DNA of 9,821 bases from positions 1 through 9,821 of the forward strand of contig JAJRTM010000372.1 of NCBI GenBank assembly GCA_024278285.1, given 5' to 3'. Origin of the DNA: Planctomycetota bacterium (GTDB lineage Bacteria; Planctomycetota; Planctomycetia; Planctomycetales; Planctomycetaceae). Of this stretch, positions 7,108 to 9,821 are shown piece by piece; position 1 is the first letter of the stretch; the number at the start of each line of letters is the position of its first letter. The position numbers were made by a program, and so were the translations under genes. The notes beneath the pieces are model-generated. The model was not told the origin of the DNA and ran no database searches. It saw only the letters and a program-made list of their open reading frames with translations.

Positions 7108-7256
7108 ATTCTAATCGTAAAGCTTCGTTACCTCTTTATCCCCTAAGTCCATCTTGGGAACATCGTCCGGCGATTGTTGTGGTGGAGAAAGTCTCCACGA
7201 TGCCGGTTGGGACGCATACCAAAATGAAGAATAATCATAACGAACAGCTTGAGTAA
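7104..7256 (+). CDS. Possible 50-residue protein, translationally coupled
   Basis: An ATG overlaps the stop of the 634-residue gene as ATGA, the usual geometry of stop-start coupling, and opens a 50-codon frame ending TAA at 7254-7256. The product begins MNSNRKASLPLYPLSPSWEH, has a hydrophobic strand AIVVVEKV near residues 23-30 and a polar, Asn/Lys-rich end. I recognise no domain. Against it: a perfect hairpin (7182-7198) of the same shape as the intergenic repeats lies inside the frame, and a 50-codon open frame can occur by chance. Confidence 0.4.
   Translation: MNSNRKASLPLYPLSPSWEHRPAIVVVEKVSTMPVGTHTKMKNNHNEQLE
7182..7198. repeat. Perfect 7-bp hairpin with 3-base loop
   Basis: GTGGAGA-AAG-TCTCCAC. 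Same geometry (7-3-7) as the palindromic elements at 1301-1317 and 1412-1428 but a different stem sequence. No T-run follows, so it is not an intrinsic terminator. It lies within the possible 50-residue gene. Confidence 0.6.
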
Positions 7257-7372
7257 CGTGATGAAACACTCCTTGTCTGGTGAGTCAAATTACGAGATTA
7301 TTGCCTGAACATCATAAGCCTTCACAATCAAACTTTCGAAGAGGCGATCTTTCTATTTGACCGCAACGCAGT

Positions 7373-7378
7373 TATAAT
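7373..7378 (+). promoter_or_regulatory. Candidate -10 box of the DUF1501 gene
   Basis: TATAAT, a perfect -10 hexamer 46 bases before the GTG start. With a 17-base spacer the -35 would be TTTCTA (7350-7355), which is poor. The start point would fall near 7385, giving a leader of about 40 bases that includes the Shine-Dalgarno site. It overlaps the left arm of the hairpin at 7378-7408. Confidence 0.35.
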
Positions 7379-7408
7379 AATACCACGGGCTGGTGTTACT
7401 GTTTTTTT
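7378..7408 (+). terminator. Terminator-like hairpin directly before the DUF1501 gene
   Basis: TAATACCA, loop CGGGC, TGGTGTTA (8 pairs, one a G-T wobble), then CTG and seven T. It ends only 5 bases before the Shine-Dalgarno GAGG of the DUF1501 gene. It may end the transcript of the 634-residue gene, or act as an attenuator in the DUF1501 leader. The stem is AU-rich, so strength is moderate. Confidence 0.45.
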
Positions 7409-7424
7409 CGAGTGAGGTATTTCT

Positions 7425-8804
7425 GTGCAAACGTTATTTGGTCACCAATCGAATCATTATTGTGATAGAATATCACGTCGGAATTACTTGCGAATTGGTT
7501 CGCTTGGTCTGGGTGGCCTTGCTCTTCCCACCTTGTTGCAGGCAGAAGAAATCAGCGGAACGAAACGTGAAAATTCAGTTGTGATCATTTATCTGCCCGG
7601 CGGTCCAACGCAGCATGAAACATTTGATCCGAAACCAAACGCATCGTATGAAATTCGCGGTTCCTATCAGCCAATCAGCACGAAAATTCCTGGAGTTCAA
7701 TTTTGCGAGCTTCTTCCTAAACTTGCTGGCATCGCGGATAAGTTTTCAGTAGTGCGAACATTGGTGGGGATGGAAAATCGACACGAGTCGTTCCAATGTT
7801 ATACGGGACGCCCGGGTGGTCGTAGTGAAGATAACGAACCAGGTGGCGGCTGGCCTGCCTTCGGTTCTCTTGTCTCCAAGCTTTTGGGGTCTGGAGCAAA
7901 AGGAACGATTCCGTATGTCGATGCTGCCCCGAAGATGAGTTATCCCCCTTATGGCAATAATGGCATGCACTTACAGGGAAAACCATCTTGGCCGGGGTTC
8001 ACGGGACACGAGCATGTCCCCTTTGTTGTTGAAGGCGAGGTGAAGTCTGACCTTGTTCTTAACGGAATCGATTTATCGCGCCTTGAGAACCGTCGTGAAT
8101 TACTCGCTTCTCTTGGGAAATATCAACAAAGAATTGAAAGTGGAGGAATCGATAAATTCCAGCAACAGGCATTTGAAATGTTGACTTCAAGCGGCCTTGC
8201 AGAAGCACTCGATCTGGAGAAAGAACCGCAAGCGGTACGTGATCGCTATGGTAAATCACAACAAACGTTTCCCAGTTTTGGCGGGGCACCACAGAGTCCG
8301 CAACATTTGCTTTTAACCCGGCGATTGATTGAAGCAGGAGTTCGCTGCGTCAGTGTTGCATTCGGTGCCTGGGATTGGCATGCAAACCGAGAAGGGACAA
8401 TCGAATACCTTTCGAAAAAATACCTTCCAGTTTTTGATCATGCCCTATCAGTTTTCCTGCAAGATCTTGATGAAAGAGGTTTGCTCGAAACCACAACCGT
8501 TGTCGTCTGGGGCGAGTTCGGGAGAACTCCGCGAATTAACGCCAAGGGAGGACGGGACCATTGGCCCGGTACGCAATCTGTACTTGTTGCAGGAGGTGGG
8601 ATTCAAGGAGGACGGATTATCGGGCAGACTGATCGAATTGGTTCCGCTCCCGTTGAACGGCCTGTTCATGTCCAGGAAGTATTTGCGACTTTATACCGAA
8701 ATTTAGGCATTGATACATCTCATATAACAATTCCAGATCTCAATGGACGTCCCCAATATCTGGTTGATGATGATCGTCAGCCAATACGCGAACTGATCAC
8801 CTGA
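7425..8804 (+). CDS. Tat-exported DUF1501 family protein
   Basis: A 459-residue protein of the DUF1501 family, related in fold to alkaline phosphatases and sulfatases and abundant in planctomycetes; the substrate is unknown. The start is a GTG with a good Shine-Dalgarno (GAGG at 7414-7417, 7 bases away). Residues 17-40 are a twin-arginine signal: S-R-R-N-Y-L-R, then a Gly/Leu-rich core and LQA, cleavage likely after Ala40. The mature part starts with the family strand VVIIYLPGGPTQHETFDPKP (52-71), then NRHESFQCYTGR near 120, and ends with the hallmark GEFGRTP (363-369) and GRDHW (376-380). Length is normal for the family and no key motif looks lost. In planctomycetes such genes usually sit beside a DUF1549/DUF1553 (cytochrome-like PSD1) gene; none is present here. 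It probably acts in the periplasm. A strong terminator follows. Confidence 0.95.
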   Translation: MQTLFGHQSNHYCDRISRRNYLRIGSLGLGGLALPTLLQAEEISGTKRENSVVIIYLPGGPTQHETFDPKPNASYEIRGSYQPISTKIPGVQFCELLPKLAGIADKFSVVRTLVGMENRHESFQCYTGRPGGRSEDNEPGGGWPAFGSLVSKLLGSGAKGTIPYVDAAPKMSYPPYGNNGMHLQGKPSWPGFTGHEHVPFVVEGEVKSDLVLNGIDLSRLENRRELLASLGKYQQRIESGGIDKFQQQAFEMLTSSGLAEALDLEKEPQAVRDRYGKSQQTFPSFGGAPQSPQHLLLTRRLIEAGVRCVSVAFGAWDWHANREGTIEYLSKKYLPVFDHALSVFLQDLDERGLLETTTVVVWGEFGRTPRINAKGGRDHWPGTQSVLVAGGGIQGGRIIGQTDRIGSAPVERPVHVQEVFATLYRNLGIDTSHITIPDLNGRPQYLVDDDRQPIRELIT

Positions 8805-8814
8805 CAAATTTGTC
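8803..8814. repeat. 12-bp palindrome over the DUF1501 stop codon
   Basis: GACAAATTTGTC is a perfect palindrome whose first two bases are the last two of the TGA stop codon (8802-8804). Without a loop or T-run it is not a terminator; it may be chance. Confidence 0.4.
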
Positions 8815-8874
8815 GGGCATCGGAGTTTTCTAGGCGGCTTACATCGTAGAGTTTCTCATATTCTCACCGTACCA

Positions 8875-8932
8875 TGCCAGCGTAAGCAATGTAGACAATA
8901 TTGCTTGCGCAAAAGTGGCAGGATGTTTTTTT
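8875..8932 (+). terminator. Rho-independent terminator of the DUF1501 gene
   Basis: An outer stem TGCCA (8875-8879) with TGGCA (8916-8920) encloses an inner 11-bp stem GCGTAAGCAAT / ATTGCTTGCGC with one wobble and a 9-base loop. The 3' side has an AAAAG bulge. GGATG and seven T (8926-8932) follow. It lies 70 bases after the DUF1501 stop. Confidence 0.8.
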
Positions 8933-9057
8933 AGCCACAGAGGGCCTATCCCGGCATAGCCGGAACCAAATAAGTATTACCGCAGAGAATTGCAGAGGAA
9001 AAAGAGTTCATTTCTGCACAATCTCCCTGAAATAAGAAAGAGGTTTGGGGCATTTTC

Positions 9058-9147
9058 TGTTTTCGTGTTTTTCGTTCCTTTCGTGGTCAATTCAAACCTG
9101 TTGTGGGATAGAACTTAAATCTTAAAGAAACGAAAAATACGAAAATA
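9058..9147. repeat. Inverted repeat with 24-bp arms
   Basis: The T-rich arm at 9058-9081 and the A-rich arm at 9124-9147 match at 21 of 24 positions after reverse-complementing, with a 42-base spacer. All three differences are transitions that would allow G-U pairing in one RNA strand, as expected if the RNA structure, or a common repeat origin, were maintained. Confidence 0.6.
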
Positions 9148-9367
9148 GTGAAAGATTGTTTAACGGCAAGCCGAACGTGACTGCGTAAACGGCTCTGCGT
9201 GATTGGAAGGTGTCGAACCGCAAATGAACGTGAATTGACGCGAATCTTTTTTCTTCTTCCTTTGTGTCTTCGTAGTAAAAAAAACAAAAACAGGTAACCA
9301 AGGTATCGATATTTAACTCGTATGTCTCATGGATGTTCTGTCCTCGCCTTGAAATAAAGTGCGAACT

Positions 9368-9392
9368 GTTCGTAAACTTTTAACGTTAGTAA
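9368..9392 (+). repeat. 25-bp dispersed repeat, copy 2
   Basis: Matches 1192-1216 at 23 of 25 positions, same orientation. Here it is followed by CACAGAGG, a word typical of the surrounding repeat DNA, and lies 34 bases upstream of the terminator stem at 9427. Confidence 0.75.
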
Positions 9393-9426
9393 CACAGAGG
9401 AATGTATTGAAAGATTCTAAGAAAAC

Positions 9427-9460
9427 CCAATACCAATTATTTAGGTATTGGTTATTTTTT
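9427..9460 (+). terminator. Intrinsic terminator without an assigned gene
   Basis: CCAATACC, a 9-base loop, GGTATTGG, then TTATTTTTT. The stem is a perfect 8 bp. No coding gene precedes it on the plus strand for over 600 bases, and the DUF1501 gene already has its own terminator. On the minus strand a shorter T-run (GTTTTC) follows the same stem, so it may work weakly in both directions. Confidence 0.6.
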
Positions 9461-9558
9461 ATTCATTTCAATGATTAGGATTATTTTTCTTTTTTCTCTG
9501 TGTGCTCTGTAGCTATAACTTGTTTGGTTCCGGCTACGCCGGCTTAGGATAATAAAAT

Positions 9559-9821
9559 ATGAAAAACGTAACTGAGTTACTGAGCCTTCAAGGGAAGGTG
9601 GCGTTTATTTCTGGGGCGTCTGGTTTTCTCGGCTCTGCGCTGGCGCTGGCGCTGGCAGAAGCAGGGGCTTCGGTGGTCGTGAGTAGTCGAAAACTTCCTC
9701 AAGCAGAACAGGTGGCAGATTCACTTCCGATCATCAATGATGCAAAGCACGTTGCCGTGGAGATGGATCAGATGGATGAAGCATCCATTCAAGCCGGGTT
9801 TGATCAGGCGATTCAATTAGC
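9559..9821 (+). CDS. SDR-family NAD(P)-dependent oxidoreductase, N-terminal part
   Basis: The first 87 residues of a short-chain dehydrogenase/reductase; the rest lies beyond the window. After a short leader (MKNVTELLSLQGK) come the first strand and dinucleotide-binding turn SGASGFLG (18-25), a helix with a LALALA repeat, the second strand VVVSSRK ending near residue 44, and the conserved acidic turn EMDQMDE near 69, which in the family contacts the adenine ring. The Ser-Arg-Lys after the second strand favours NADP over NAD (family knowledge). The catalytic Tyr-x3-Lys region is not in view, so the substrate is unknown. The ATG has AGGA 9 bases upstream, which touches the edge of the inverted repeat ending at 9542, so the repeat lies right against the ribosome-binding site. 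Confidence 0.88.
   Translation, partial: MKNVTELLSLQGKVAFISGASGFLGSALALALAEAGASVVVSSRKLPQAEQVADSLPIINDAKHVAVEMDQMDEASIQAGFDQAIQL

Larger units (their letters stand above)
8933..9558. repeat. Repeat-rich non-coding region bounded by inverted repeats
   Basis: No credible gene. Segment 8951-8970 (CCGGCATAGCCGG + AACCAAA) and the reverse complement of 9523-9542 agree at 19 of 20 positions; weaker inverted similarity (CAGAG and A-rich words) continues inward for some 30 bases. The 592-bp interval thus looks like a MITE-type unit or two facing palindromic repeats. Within it are a long inverted repeat (9058-9147), word families such as AACGTGAATTGACGCGAAT and CTTTGTGTCTTCGTAGT that recall low-complexity intergenic repeats seen in many environmental bacteria, a 25-bp dispersed repeat (9368-9392) and a terminator (9427-9460). 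I see no target-site duplication outside the ends. Confidence 0.6.

Noticed and set aside
9087..9287. Minus-strand 66-codon ORF
   Set aside because: It runs through the long inverted repeat and other low-complexity repeat DNA, has a basic composition without domain features, and no ribosome site.

Overview
The window looks like chromosomal DNA of a planctomycete (Planctomycetota, probably Planctomycetaceae/Gimesia-like). The main reasons are a Tat-exported DUF1501 protein, a family greatly expanded in that phylum, moderate GC content, weak or missing Shine-Dalgarno sites on several genes, and intergenic DNA full of short palindromic repeats. The genus assignment is inference; no rRNA or other marker gene is present.

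Layout. The left half is read on the minus strand: a two-domain GNAT acetyltransferase (44-1111, with a GTG start that I prefer to a longer ORF), a repeat-rich gap (1112-1715), a Cys- and Gly-rich lipoprotein (1716-2540) and a secretin-family outer-membrane channel (2715-4823). Secretin and lipoprotein are probably one transcription unit, secretin first, closed by a clear intrinsic terminator (1616-1653). A divergent promoter region (4824-5202) separates these from the plus-strand genes: a large protein of unknown function (5203-7107), a possible 50-codon gene overlapping its stop by ATGA (7104-7256), a DUF1501 protein (7425-8804) with its own strong terminator (8875-8932), a 750-bp non-coding stretch dominated by inverted and dispersed repeats, and the start of an SDR-family oxidoreductase cut by the window end (9559-9821).

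How the genes work together. The best candidate for an undescribed system is the secretin-lipoprotein pair. A CpaC/RcpA-type secretin with a long Pro/Gln/Asn-rich C-terminus is followed by a lipoprotein that combines a Cys-x2-Cys-rich N-terminus, a middle domain faintly like CpaD or OmpA-type domains, and an almost pure glycine tail. No ATPase, platform protein or pilin gene lies nearby. The other genes appear functionally independent.

The non-coding DNA carries several separate signals: two inverted 21-bp palindromic elements forming a REPIN-like unit at 1297-1432, a 592-bp segment bounded by 20-bp inverted repeats (8951-9542), a 25-bp repeat shared between the two gene-poor regions 8 kb apart, and an intrinsic terminator at 9427-9460 with no gene in front of it.
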